Shown here: positions 11,347 through 22,621 of the stretch, piece by piece | How the letters are laid out: each line of letters begins with the position of its first letter | How positions within the stretch are numbered: the first letter of the stretch is position 1 | Assembly (NCBI GenBank): GCA_963921825.1 | Contig: OY997592.1 | Coordinates: forward strand, 32,219,730 to 32,283,729 | Source of the DNA: Erodium maritimum | Taxonomy: Eukaryota; Streptophyta; Magnoliopsida; Geraniales; Geraniaceae | Length of the DNA stretch: 64,000 bases | Direction of reading: 5' to 3' | Notes under the pieces: generated by a model | Seen by the model: only the letters and a program-made list of their open reading frames with translations | Told to the model about the DNA's origin: nothing | The model's database searches: none | Made by a program: the position numbers and the translations under genes

Positions 11347-14191
11347 TGTAAGAACCGTTCCCGGTCAACGCCAGTCAAATCGGCGAAAAACAGGAAAATT
11401 TAAAATTTTTGGACAGACACTTAAATGAACCTAAATTTGACCCCGAGAGTCATACCGGACTTAAGTTGACCTCGTTATCGACCAAAGTGAGTTCCGGGGG
11501 ACTCAGGGCAACTTTGTGATCAATTTGTGAAAGGTTGACTTTTTGCTGGAAAAGTCAACCGAGCGACGTTTTGGTCCGTTCGAGTTCCGTTTTGGATCCA
11601 AAAAGCTTAGCCGTCGTCGCAGCGGTCTTAGTTGAGCCGTTTCCTTGTAGCCCGTGGCCACACTTAGAAAAAGGGGTAGAATTAGAGAGAGAAAGTGGAG
11701 AGAGGAAAGAGAAGGAGAAAATGGAGAAAAAGAGAAGAAATGGTTGGAGCTTTGTTATTTCCCGACGATCCAACCGACGGATCGTCTCAACGATCAAACA
11801 ATCGAGTTCCCGTCATCATTCCCTACGGTGAGCACCTAATCGATTTTCGTTTTGTTACGTTTGAAAGTTAGGGTTTGGGTTTAAATGGGTTAAATATGGA
11901 TGAGTCGAGGTGTTGGGTTCGTTGGGAACGTTTTGGAGCGAAAAGGATCGGTTTCCGGTGACCGGAGGCTCGGGGGAGCTCCGGCCACCATGTGTGGTGG
12001 CTGCCGGAGTTGGGAGGTGGCTGGCCGGAGCTAGGGCCGGCCACCATGGTGGTGAACCGGCCCAACCACCCTCGGGTCTTAAGGCCCGGGTGGGGCCCAC
12101 ATGCTCGGGTATCGGGTTTTCGTGTTCGGGTGGTTTAGGACATTCCCCAAGTCGTTAATTCACACCCGGATCGAAATTTGGAATTAAATTGTGAAAGTTG
12201 TAAATTGACGGGTTTAGAAACTTTAAACGCGAATTAAATTACTCGGAAGTCGGAATTTGAATCCGTCGAGTGTATAGGAACCCTTGAATTATTCTAAGAC
12301 CGTAGAAACAAAAACGGGAATTTTCGGAGCCCCGGAAGGACGTTTTCCAATCCCGGGCAGATTCGCCGGGTCGGGCGAAATGGGCCTTTCTGGGTCCATT
12401 ATCGACAATGTCGAGAAATTGGGAAGTTTGGGAGTGATCGACATTGTCGGGGTTACTTTTGGGCGTCGAGTTTATTAAAATTCAGTTTATGCCTGCAAGC
12501 TTAAAAGTGTTTTAATTGTGTTCTTGTTAGATCGTGCCACCGACAGAGGAAAGGGAAAGCTAGGCGAGTGATCGAGATCACGCCGGGGCTTGATTGTGAG
12601 CTTTTGGGGAAAGCATACGAGGTAGGGAAAAGTAGCCGGATCTCGGCCCTGACTAGGGAAAGTTAACAGTAGAAATGCAGGCGACACTGGGTGGTGTCGT
12701 ATGATACGGGAACGTATCGAACAACAGAAATGCATGTGACACATAGCAGTGTCGTAGGAGCAGTGAACTTATCAATATTAGAATTACTGGAGGCATCTGA
12801 TTATGCCCGGAGGTTGATTTTTTAGTTTGTGTCTTGGGTGGCCATGAGTGCCCGTGGGGTTGTTGAACCCGTGTCTTTACTGTTGGCGTGTCTTGGGTGG
12901 CCATGAGTGCCTGTGGGGTTGTTGAACCCGTGTCTTTACTGTGGGTGTCTTGAGTGGCCATGAGTGCCCGTGGGGTTGTTGAACCCGTGTCTTTACTGTT
13001 GGTGTGTCTTGGGTGGCCATGAGTGCCCGTGGGGTTGTTGAACCCGTGTCTTTACTGTTGGTGTCTTGAGTGGCCATGAGTGCCCGTGGGGTTGTTGAGC
13101 CCGTGTCTTTACTATTGGTGTGTCTTGGGTGGCCATGAGTGCCCGTAGGGTTGTTGAACCCGTGTCTTTACTGTTGGTGTCTTGGGTGGGCATGAGTGCC
13201 CGTGGGGTTGTTGAGCCCGTGTTTTACTATAGGTGTCTTGGGTGGCCATGAGTGCCCGTGGGGTTGTTGAACCCGTATTTTACTGTTGGTGTCTTGGGTG
13301 GCCATGAGTGCCTGTGGAGTGTTGAACCTGTGTTGTTGCTGGTTGTTGAACTTTGTTTGTGATTGTGATTGCCTGAGGTTGGGGGCCCGACAGAGATCGG
13401 GGGAAGTTGCGTGGAGGTTGGCTGGCTTGCCTGACAGGGATCGGAAAAGTCGAGCATTCTTTGGCTAGCCTGGCCTGACAGGGATCGGTCAGGTTGAGCA
13501 TTCTTCTTCGATGGAGGGTTGCTCCCCTTCCGACTAGCTATCGGAAAAGTATCTCGGTACATATCGCTAACAGGTCGACCGCCTGGCCTGACAGGGATCG
13601 GTAAAGTTGCGTGGGGCAGGCTCGAGCCCAACCGGTTAGCAACCGGCACTGAGCAGCTGGAGTGCGATCCTTTGTGATCTTGTTTGGTGTGCGATCCTTT
13701 CTGTCTTTGGAGGAAGTCGTAATCGTTGTGTCCGGTCTACATTACGTGTCCAAGTGTTGAGTCGGTTGAGGAAAGTAACAGTTTGTGTGTCAGTCGGGTT
13801 ACTTGAGTTGGAGGATAGTAGTCCCCGGTGTTGGGTTTGTTGTTGGTGTTACCGGCATTGTCTGCTAGTATGCCGTAGTCAGTCTGCTATCCGTGGTGGT
13901 GAGAGAACGCTCACCCCTAGCTGCTTTTCCTACAGGTACTGGTCGCGGGACGGACTAGGTGAGCTCTCAAAGCTTGAAGAGCTAGGAGCGGGAGTCCAGG
14001 TTTCCTTTTTGAGTCTAGCGACGTACGCCTTGTATTTTGTCCGCTTGTTGGGACGTACTTTTGAGTTGTAAATTATTATTTTGATTAACTAACTGGTTGT
14101 TTTAAAGCGATTTATTTAAAAGGTTTGAAAATGTTTATTGTTTTAAACGTTTGCGTTCCAGGTTCGGTTCCACCGAATTTGGGGCGTGACA
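11347..14191 (+). mobile_element. Family A solo LTR, copy A4
   Basis: Starts TGTAAGAACCG and ends TTTGGGGCGTGACA, 2,845 bp. The right flank is GCAAC (14192-14196) and the left flank GAAAC (11342-11346), a 4/5 TSD match. Other copies of the interrupted LTR read GTGGCAACTAACGAG across this site (for example about 31866-31881), so the left copy has probably mutated from GCAAC. No internal coding domain. It includes a Pro/Gly/Ala-biased GC-rich patch (11960-12110) also found in A9 (about 62010-62170). Confidence 0.92.
12829..13345 (+). repeat. 57-62-bp tandem repeat in A4 (about 9 units)
   Basis: About nine units with the core GGTGGCCATGAGTGCCCGTG, then GGGTTGTTGAACCCGTGTCTT and TACTGTTGGTG. GGTTGTTGAACC is a near inverted repeat, so each unit can form a small hairpin. 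Minus-strand frames with repeating HSWPPKT/STTP motifs are produced by this array and are not proteins. Confidence 0.9.
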
Positions 14192-14998
14192 GCAACTAAC
14201 GAGACTTTAGTAGTGCCCGACACTACATAACGAATCGACCCTGTCGGTTCTAACCTTTTCGTCGTCCCTGTCATTATCCTTTTATCTCTGATATCCTGAT
14301 TGAGATAAGGCATAGAGCCGTCATCCTTATTATTCTCAATCACTGTTCCTTGATATGTGAGATGACTGAATATATGATACCCAGTATCATGTGCATGGCC
14401 ATGCTATTATTTCAGTAACTCTCGATCAAGAGGACAAGAACCGATATCTTTCCCATACCGTGGTATGAGGGATAAATCCCTTAGCCGTCTTTCGTGTCAC
14501 TCATGCAGACCGTCCCCAAGCCAATCTTGGCCGTTATGGAAGCCCTGTTACGGAAAACGTTAGGCTCAGGTCAAACTCAGTTGTTTACTGCATAGCGATC
14601 ACAAAGAATCCTTGGTCTAAGGATACATGACAAGCTACGACAATGAATATGTTCATGACTTGATCTATGGCACATATTCATGTCGGGTCATCCAATATCA
14701 TGTCCCACATGATATCTATGATCAGACTCCGGAATCCCATTCCAATGACTAACAGAACGTAAGCCATAAAGAGCCATCTTTCATATTAGTCGCTTCTAGT
14801 GAAGCTTTGTTGACTAGGGACCCATCGAGTGTGATCTATCTCGATCTATGGTTCTATTCGCATTATGGGCATAGATCAGAGCACACATCGATATATTACT
14901 CCAACACATAAGTAATATAAAGCCGCTTTAATTTTATTGCTAACGATGATATATACATTTGGACATTTAGGATTGAACTACGGGCACTAAGGCTAACA

Positions 14999-17434
14999 AT
15001 CTCCCACTTGCCCTACTTCCAATCTAAACTCCAATATGTCCCCATCAACTTCACTTCACCTCAGTTCAGTATTTCTCTGATGAGGTGGATACGTCGTAGT
15101 ACATGTTTGGATTTGTTATGCGACTTGGGCTTTTAGCTTGCGCAATGGCCATTGTGTTGTCGCGAAATGGATTCACAGGGCTGGATGGGTTTTTAATTAC
15201 ACCCAACCCTCCCGTGAATTTCCAAATCCACATAGCCTCCTTAGCTACCTATGCAACATCCATGTACTTGGCCTCAGTCGTAGATTCGGCGACGGTATCT
15301 TTCTTTACGCTCTCCTAGCTAAAGCACCAACATACAGCGTAAACACATATCCTGACTGACTTCTAAAGTCATCTTGATTTGTCTTTGAAAACTAGCGTGT
15401 ACTCATCCTTCGACGACTAGTTCAGCATCATCTTTCCCCGGGTTAGACTGATGTCTACTGGTACAACATAAGGCTTACGGGACGTTCGGGCACATAGGAT
15501 TCTCATAATCCTTTTCAGCTCATCAGGTGTCTTAAGACACCGAGTCTTGCTGAGATGAATGCCATGACTAGTGGGTAAGAGTCCTTTTATTGAATAGAGC
15601 ATTAAGAACCTACTCAATGCCTTGTTCACATAGGCTCCCTGACTTAAATCCAAGACCCTATTGGTGCGATCTCTACATATCTTAATCACTAAGATATAAG
15701 CAACATCGCCTAAGTCTTTTATTGAGAAACACTTCCTCAACCAAGCTTTAGTCTCGTTCAATGTTGGGATGTCGTTTTCAATGAGAACCAGAAAGGTAAT
15801 CTTGCTCCCACTAGCCTTCTTATAAATGCAAGATTCATCCTCGTTCTTGATTAAGCCAAATCCAATTACAGCTTCATAAAAACGAAGGTTCCAACTCCGA
15901 GAAGTTCGTTTCAATCCATAAATGTATTTCAACAACTTACAAATCTTTCCCTTATTCTTCGGATCGTCAAAACCTTTGGGCGAGACATACAAATGTACTC
16001 AGTCAAATTTCCATTTAGGAAATCGGTTTTGACATCCACTTTCCATATCTCGTGATTTTGATACACAGTTATGTAGAGAAAAATTTGGATCGATTTTGAC
16101 CATAGCAACTAGGCAGAAGGTTTCCTCATAGTCAATCCATTAGATATGCATAACCTTTCGCCACCAGTCAATCTTTGTAGGTCAGAGGGTTGCCGTCCAT
16201 GTCCATCTTCACCTTGAAGATCCATTTGCATCCGATGGTCCTCACACCATTGATGGGACCAACCAGCTCCCAGACTTGGTTGTCCGACATGGATTGCATT
16301 TCCTCCCTCATTGTACCTAGCCATGACTCGGAATCGGGGCCATCCACGACTTCCTGAAAGGTGGCTAGATCATCGTGATCCACCATGACTTCATTGTCAC
16401 CTCCGGATACCATATCTTGGAGGTGGACGACTGATCCTTTCAGATCGCCTTGGACCTTCCAGAATTGTAACAGGAAATGGTTCTTACTCTACGACAATCT
16501 CTGGCTCCCTTTCTACTGGGTTGTCAATTGGTTTAGACGGATTTGTACCATCCTGAATTTCTTCGAGATGCACAAGCCTGCCAATGACGTCACCCCAAGC
16601 GACGAACACCATGTTCTCACTGGGTTTGTAGAAGTAGTATCCCCATGTTGCTTTGGGATACCACACGAAGTTGCATATCTCAGATCTTGGTTCGAGCTTA
16701 GTAGAAACCAAATGTTTCACATAAGCCTCGCAACCATAAATCTTTAGGAAGGACAAAGCGGGTATCATCCCGTACCATTTTTAAAATGGTGTCCCTTCTA
16801 CACCCCTCGTCGAAGCCCGATTCACTATGAATGTGGTCGTTTCTAAAGCATAACCCAAGAAAGAGATTAGCAGATAAGTCCAACTAATCATGGAACGGAC
16901 CATTGTCTAACAATGTCCTAGGAGGAGTCCATTCCAAAAGGATCCCATTCTCTTTTAGATGATCTAATAACTCTGTGGTCATGTATTTTCCACCTCGATC
17001 CAATCGAAGTGCCTTAATACCTTTTTCGAGCTGGTTTTCTACTTTAGTCTTAAACTCATTGAATTTATCACAAGCTTCAGACTTATGTCTCACCGAATAG
17101 ACATAACCATATTTACTATAACCATCAGTAAATGTGATAAAGTAGCTAAAACCCCTCCTGGCAAGTGAACTTATTGGTCTACACACATTCGAGTGTATCA
17201 GCCCCAATAATTCACTCGCCCTTTCACTGCGATCGATAAAGGGCGCTTTAGTCATTTTTCACATCAAACAAACCTTGTACCTATAGATCGAATGGAAATT
17301 GAATGGACCGGAAAGCCCGCACTTCTGAAGTGCTGATAGGCACTTCTTGTTTATGCGGCCTAAATGACAGTGCCATAACAGAGTTAGGTTTAAATCGTTG
17401 GATTTAGACCTCTTGGTATTAACATAATATATAG
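14999..17434 (-). pseudogene. B-outer pol remnant: integrase, RT, RNase H
   Basis: Minus-strand copia pol in order from the right: integrase core (16884-17255), integrase C-terminal part (16484-16768), RT (15417-16413) and RNase H (about 15010-15400), then the PPT complement at 14999-15010. The integrase reads IHSNVCRP where the family has IHTDVCGP, so the first catalytic Asp is Asn; LRLDRGGKY keeps the second Asp. RT runs from FLVL straight into IENDIP, with the YVDD catalytic box absent. Frameshifts and stops occur. It breaks at TATAG, where B-inner is inserted, and continues at 25885. Confidence 0.88.
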
Positions 17435-19122
17435 TGTTAGTCTTAGTGCCCGTAGTTCAATCCTAAATGTCCAAATGTATATATCATCGTTAGCAATAAA
17501 ATTAAAGCGGCTTTATATTACTTATGTGTTGGAGTAATATATCGATGTGTGCTCTGATCTATGCCCACCATGCGAATAGAACCATAGATCGAGATAGATC
17601 ACACTCGATGGGTCCCTAGTCAACAAAGCTTCACTAGAAGCGACTAGTATGAAAGATGGCTCTTTATGGCTTACGTTCTGTTAGTCATTGGAATGAGATT
17701 CCGGAGTCTGATCATAGATATCATGTGGGACATGATATTGGACGACCCGCCCTGAATATGTGCCATAGATTAAGTCATGAACATATTCAGTGTTGTAGCT
17801 TGTCATGTATCCTTAGACCAAGGAGTCTTTGTGATCGCTATGTAGTCAACAACTGAGTTTGACCTGAGCCTAACGTTGTCCGTAACAGGGCTTCCATAAC
17901 GGCCAGGATTGGCTTGGGGACGGGCTACATGAGTGACACGAAAGACGGCTAAGGGATTTATCCCTCATACTAAGGTATGGGAAAGATATCGGTTCTCGGC
18001 CACTTGATCGAGAGTGACTGGAAGAATAGCATGGCCATGCACATGATACTGGGTATCATATCTTCAGTCATCTCACATATCAAGGAACGGTGATTGAGAA
18101 TAATAAGGATGACGGCTCTATGCCTTATCTCAATCAGGATATCGGAGATAAAAGGATAATGACAGGGACGACGGAAAGGTTAGAATCGACAGGGTCGATT
18201 CGTTATGTAGTGTCAGGCAATACTCAAGTCTCGTTAGTTGCCACTTGAATAGGATCAAGTAAAATGGGATTTTACGTTGATCTATTGACATGCATAAACC
18301 TAAGGGTCACACCGGAGGATGAAACTCATTGACACATTTATGGAGAATGGCCAAAAGGGAGTTGTCTCGGGACATGACCAAAACTGGGTTTTGGGGCATG
18401 TGCCCGTAAGTGAATAGGACTTTACGGATCGAGATAAGGCTTGGAGTCTTGGGATTGATCGCGTCGGATAATGTTGGACATTTCCGGTATGGAAGGCATG
18501 GAGGCGATGAGCGAATCACGGGACCTCGTTGGAAATGGTCACGGGCCATGTTCCAAGAGGCCCATGAAAGGCCCATGCAACCAAGGCCCATGGAACTAAT
18601 TAATCAAGTCTTGATTAATTAGTACTAAGTAAGCAAGACAAGGATTAAGGTGTTGGTGATTCACCACCTAACACAATCTTGTCTTGCCATACTTTGTCCT
18701 ATTTACACCTTACTTGACACCATACTTGTCCCATGCCTTTAGTTGGACAAGTATGGGTTTTGTTATGTTTAAGTCATCTTTTTTCAACATAACAAAGACA
18801 AGACAAGAATAGGAAACACATTTTCTCTCCCTCTTCCATGGCCATTTCGGGTTTGGCTAGTTTCCACCTCCATGTTTGTGTTCTTGAGTCCTCAAAGAGA
18901 AGAACTACGTGGCTTTGATTCCCATGTGGATACGTAGGCGTCTTGGAGACTCAAGCCAATCATTCGTTAACCGGTGTTCTTGTTTTGGTAAGAACTAGTG
19001 CTGAATTTTTCTCTTGTTAATCCATTCTTTGTTAGTTGTTTCATGGTTTTAATTGTCTCTTGGTTTTCATTGATTTTCCGCTGCGAGTTGGTTCATCTCC
19101 AACCCTACCTCGAGACCCAACA
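17435..19122 (+). repeat. 5' LTR of B-inner
   Basis: Begins TGTTAGTCTTAGTGCCCG and ends CTACCTCGAGACCCAACA, 1,688 bp, TG...CA termini. Every landmark recurs exactly 6,762 bp downstream in the 3' LTR. Contains a 29-bp near-perfect palindrome at 18595-18623. Short frames inside the LTR (about 60-95 codons, repeated identically in the 3' LTR) have no recognisable domain and are not called. I could not place a TATA box with confidence. Confidence 0.95.
18595..18623. repeat. Conserved palindrome in family B LTRs
   Basis: Arms ACTAATTAATCAAG and CTTGATTAATTAGT (14 bp each) around a single central base. The same palindrome occurs at 25357-25385 (3' LTR) and, in the older B-outer LTRs, at 10948-10976 and 28778-28806. 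It could be a protein-binding site or an RNA hairpin; function not shown. Confidence 0.85.
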
Positions 19123-19123
19123 G

Positions 19124-19135
19124 TGGTATCAGAGC
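19124..19135 (+). other. Primer-binding site (initiator Met-tRNA), B-inner
   Basis: TGGTATCAGAGC, complementary to the 3' end of initiator methionine tRNA, begins one base after the 5' LTR. This is the standard minus-strand primer site of plant copia elements and fixes the element as plus strand. Intact, so reverse transcription could still be primed. Confidence 0.95.
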
Positions 19136-19638
19136 CGTGCTACCTTCGGGATTCACAAGACGGTGTTCAAAGTTTCGGTTTTGCTTGAAAGTTTCGTCTT
19201 TGGCATGTTGTTTTGCTAAATTGTTTGATAACATGTTTTAAATTATTGTTTATGGATTTAATGCATGTAAAATGAATTTTTGAAAATTTTTTCAAATCTG
19301 GAAATTTTGAAAAAAATTTGATTTTTCGGGTCTCGGGAGCGGGACTCTCGGGGAGCCGAAACCGGGACCGAACGGGGCTCCGTTGGACGGAGCTAGGCCA
19401 AGCATGACCATTGGATGGTTGATATGCCAAGGCTAAACCGTTTTGTTAGTTATGACGAGTTTGGAACCGTCATGACGAACTCGAAGATCAAATGTTCAAA
19501 AGTTTCATTTTTGAACGGTTTCGATAAACCGAGCATCAAAAATTTTCGAAACTTGGCAATTAATTAAAACCGGAAAATCACATGATGTTTGATAACATTC
19601 TTGTTTGATAACACGATGTGTGATGTGATGTTGGCATG

Positions 19639-19926
19639 GTGCACATAATAGCCCCGAGCTCAATTTAATTATTTATCGCTTTTCACGGCCTGCGAGCCGT
19701 TAGAGGTAACGTGTAATTATTCTTTCAAGGTGTGGTCGTCGAACCACTTGTTTGTAATATTTATTTATTCCCGACCTGCGAGTCGTGTATTAAATTGTAA
19801 TATTTTACTCAAGATGAAGAAAGGGCGAAAAGGTCATTTGGTGGCTTTTCGGGTGTTGGCATCGGCTTGGAGTCGGTGGAGCTCAAGAAGCTAGTGGGAG
19901 TTAGTTTAGGGGGCTATTATGTGCAC
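19639..19926 (+). repeat. 17-bp perfect inverted repeat in the B-inner leader
   Basis: Arm 1 GTGCACATAATAGCCCC (19639-19655) and arm 2 GGGGCTATTATGTGCAC (19910-19926) are exact complements separated by 254 nt. In RNA they would close a large stem-loop. In the diverged B-outer leader the arms are at about 27493-27509 and 27760-27780 with mismatches in one arm. Confidence 0.85.
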
Positions 19927-20273
19927 ATTTATCGCTTTATGCTTGGTTTAGTTTATGCATGATTAATTCTATGTGCTTTAGAATTGCATGCCTAACTTTA
20001 TTTACCGAGCATATCACCTCACATGCAAAGATAAAATTGGAATTTTAATCCTTGTGTGTGAACCCTTAGAACCGTCATTGCATTGGATGTAGTTGACGGG
20101 TTCAAAGGAAGAATTACATTGGATGTAATTTGAGGCATCATTGCATTTGGAATGTAGTTGATGTGCTCATCGCATCTAGGATGTGCCAAAGTTTTGAACA
20201 CAACTGGACAAGTAAAAGCGGGTCATGTCCGATACCTCCCAATCATCAACACCTTACTACCTCCCCGTCCTAT

Positions 20274-20363
20274 GGGTGTCGTGCGCATTAGCGGAGCATC
20301 CATGGGAAAGCGGGGTAGTAGGTTTGGACGACATATGTGGGTGTCGTGCGCATTAGCGGAGCA
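20274..20363 (+). repeat. 25-bp direct repeat in the B-inner leader
   Basis: GGGTGTCGTGCGCATTAGCG plus GAGCA occurs at 20274-20298 and again at 20339-20363, a period of 65 bp. The B-outer leader has the diverged counterpart (about 27050-27150). Confidence 0.85.
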
Positions 20364-20678
20364 CCTACATAGTGACGAGCCATAGTTGAAAATTGGTGGA
20401 CCCGACTACGATTCTTAGCCTGAGGTTGAGCTAGGGTAACAGATAGGGTAAGTCGTGTACATAAGTACATACCCTAGCCAGGAGTCACATTGGATGTGAT
20501 TGGATGGATTCCTACCTACATAGCTCGATTAAGTGGTGAGCATTAGTTCAGCTTAATCGAGTGAATCAAGGATCTTGGTTTCAGATTCTAAAGGTTTAGA
20601 ATTGATTGTTGGTGTTTAAGCTTGATCTTCATAAAATTTATTCAGTTTACTGATTGAATTTTATCTGTTGTAGATCAA

Positions 20679-21290
20679 ATGGCAAATTCAGCGAACATTA
20701 ATAGTTTGTCATTAAAAACCATTCTTGACAGGGTCAAGCTAAATGGGACAAACTATTTGGACTGGTACAGAATTTTTGAGGATAGTCCTCAAGTCTGAAC
20801 GCAAAGAATATGTCCTTGACAAGGCTGTATCTAAGACCATATCAGAGTTACATGAAGTGTCATCAGCTGCTGAGAAGAATATCTCAGGGATCTGGGATCC
20901 AAGGATATTCTGATGGTCAACAAGGGAATTGGAAGTGGCAAGGGCTGGGCCCATGCGCACTTGGCAGGAAAGATGAGACACCTGAGAATGTCTGCTTCTA
21001 CTGCCAACAGCCTGGTCATTGGAACCGGGATTACAGGAAGTTCACGGCTGATCTGAAGAAGGGCAGTGGGACTGCGCCTTCATCAAATAGCCTGGATGAT
21101 CTGAAGAAGGGCAGTAAGACTGCGCCTTCATCAGGAAACCTGGATGATCTAAGGAAGGGCGGTGGGACCGTGCCTTCAATCGGTATTAACTCTATAGAGC
21201 TACATCTCTCTACTTCCAAAGATTCATGGGTATTAGATACCATGACTGAATCTCACATATGGTGGCTGAAAGTAGGAGAGATTTGGAAAG
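20679..21290 (+). pseudogene. gag and protease remnant of B-inner
   Basis: An ATG at 20679 opens a copia gag (SLKTILDR, LNGTNYLDWYR). An extra T in a T run near 20770 shifts the frame, after which the gag reading continues (VLKSERKEYVLD) to about 20880. The gag core between that point and the zinc knuckle is missing. The knuckle at 20992-21042 reads CFYCQQPGHWNRDY, the last Cys of CX2CX4HX4C being Tyr. The protease motif reads VLDTMTES (family LDTGS), so the catalytic DTG triad is lost. B-outer shares the knuckle defect and the gag deletion. Confidence 0.88.
21051..21180 (+). repeat. 48-bp (16-codon) repeat in the gag-protease linker
   Basis: Nearly three in-frame units with the core DLKKGSGTAPSS and the spacer NSLD/GNLD. 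The same linker repeat is in B-outer (about 26270-26420, minus strand). It is likely a flexible spacer that grew by tandem duplication. Confidence 0.85.
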
Positions 21291-21296
21291 CACGAA

Positions 21297-22560
21297 ATGG
21301 ACCTCAGAGTTGTGGCAACTGCTGTAGGATCCATGAGTCTTGCTTTGCCAAGAGGCCTTGTCTTAGTATTGTATAATGTATATTGCATACCTACTTTTAG
21401 TAGGAATATTATATCTGTATCCGTGTTTGACAAGGAAGGATATAATGTTAATATTGGAAATGGAGTTTTCAATGTTCTATGCAATGATATGTTTTATACC
21501 AGTACTGACATGGTTGGAGGATTGTACATATTAGATATGGGTAACAATGCCTCAAGTTCTATATATTCCGTTAATACCAAGAGGTCTAAATCCAACGATT
21601 TAAACCTAACTCTGTTATGGCACTGTCATTTGGGTCGCATAAACAAGAAGCGCCTATCAGCACTTCAGAAGTGCGGGCTTTCAGGTTCATTCGAATTCCA
21701 TTCGATCGATAGGTGCAAGGTTTGTTTGATGGGCAAAATGACTAAAGTGCCCTTTATCGATCGCGATGAAAGGGCGGGTGAATTATTGGGGCTGATACAC
21801 TCGAATGTGTGTAGACCAATAAGTTCACTTGCCAGGAGGGGTTTTAACTACTTTATCACATTTACTGATGATTACAGTAAATATGGTTATGTCTCTTCGG
21901 TGAGACATAAGTCTGAAGCTTTTGATAAATTCAAAGAGTTTAAGACTATAGTAGAAAACCAGCTCGACAAAGGTATTAAGGCACTTCGATTGGATCGAGG
22001 TGGAAAATACTTGACCACAGAGTTATTAGATCATCTAAAAGAGAATGGGATCCTTTTGGAATGGACTCCTCCTAGGTCACTGTAGTTGAAAGGTGTAGCC
22101 AAACGGAGAAATCGGACATTGTTAGACAATGGTCTGTTCCATGATTAGTTGGACTGATCTCCCAATCTCTTTTAGGGGTTTTTCTCTAGAGACGACCGCA
22201 TTCATAGTGAATCGGGCTTCGACGAATGGTGTGGAAGGGACACCATTTTAAAAATGGTACGGGATGATGCCCGCTTTGTCCTTCCTAAAGATTTGTGGTT
22301 GCGAGGCTTATGTGAAACATTTGGTTTCGACTAAGCTCGAACCAAGATCTGAGATATGCACCTTCGTGTGGTATCCCAAAGCAACAAGGGGATACTATTT
22401 CTACAATCCCAGTGAGAACATGGTGTTCGTCGTTTGGGGTGGGGTCTTTATGGAAAAGAAGTTTTGTTTCCAAAGACGTCATTGGGAGGACTGTGCATCT
22501 CGAAGAAATTCAGGATGGTACAGATCTGTCTAAACCAATTGGCAACCCAGTAGAAAGGAG
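21297..22560 (+). pseudogene. Integrase remnant of B-inner
   Basis: A frame at 21297-22085 covers the pre-integrase and integrase core. The zinc-binding region is LWHCHLGRIN...CKVCLMGKM: the second His of the HHCC set is Arg (family LGH). The core reads IHSNVCRP (first catalytic Asp to Asn), YFITFTDDYSKYGYV and LRLDRGGKY (second Asp kept). A stop follows WTPPRSL at 22083-22085, and the glutamate region downstream is shifted and altered. The C-terminal part resumes at 22264-22533 (YVKHLVSTKLEPRSE). Inactive by sequence. Confidence 0.9.
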
Positions 22561-22621
22561 CCAGAGATTGTCGTAGAGTAAGAACCAATTCCTGTTACAA
22601 TTCCGGAAGGTCCAAGGCGAT

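Larger units (their letters stand above)
10470..14998 (-). mobile_element. 3' LTR of copia B-outer, interrupted by A4
   Basis: Left edge TGTTGGGTCTCGAGG and right edge CTAAGGCTAACA are the complements of the family B LTR end and start. Without A4 (2,845 bp) and one TSD the LTR is about 1,679 bp, against 1,688 bp in B-inner. A conserved palindrome lies at 10948-10976. The PPT complement follows at 14999-15010. The left flank (GATTC) does not match the flank beyond the partner LTR (ACCTG at 32676-32680), so no TSD brackets this element. Confidence 0.9.
19136..20678 (+). other. Long untranslated leader of B-inner
   Basis: About 1.54 kb between the PBS and the gag start at 20679, with no convincing coding frame. 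It holds a 17-bp perfect inverted repeat (19639-19655 / 19910-19926), two CTGCGAG-CGT motifs, several dispersed ATTGGATGTA-type words (20041-20180 and near 20490), and a 25-bp direct repeat (20274-20298 / 20339-20363). The corresponding B-outer leader (26739-28277) keeps most of these features, so they belong to the family. Leaders of such elements usually carry dimerisation and packaging signals; that role here is inference. Confidence 0.75.

Noticed and set aside
12829..13345. Evenly spaced repeats that could suggest a CRISPR array
   Set aside because: Units are tandem with no unique spacers, lie inside a TG...CA LTR with a TSD, and the host is a plant.
17656..17856. A 66-codon frame repeated identically at 24418-24618
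   Set aside because: It repeats because both lie in the two LTRs of B-inner; no known domain.
18307..18591. A 94-codon minus-strand frame found in several B LTRs (MGLSWASWNM...)
   Set aside because: It is open in some LTR copies but on the antisense strand with no domain; interpreted as chance within a non-coding LTR.
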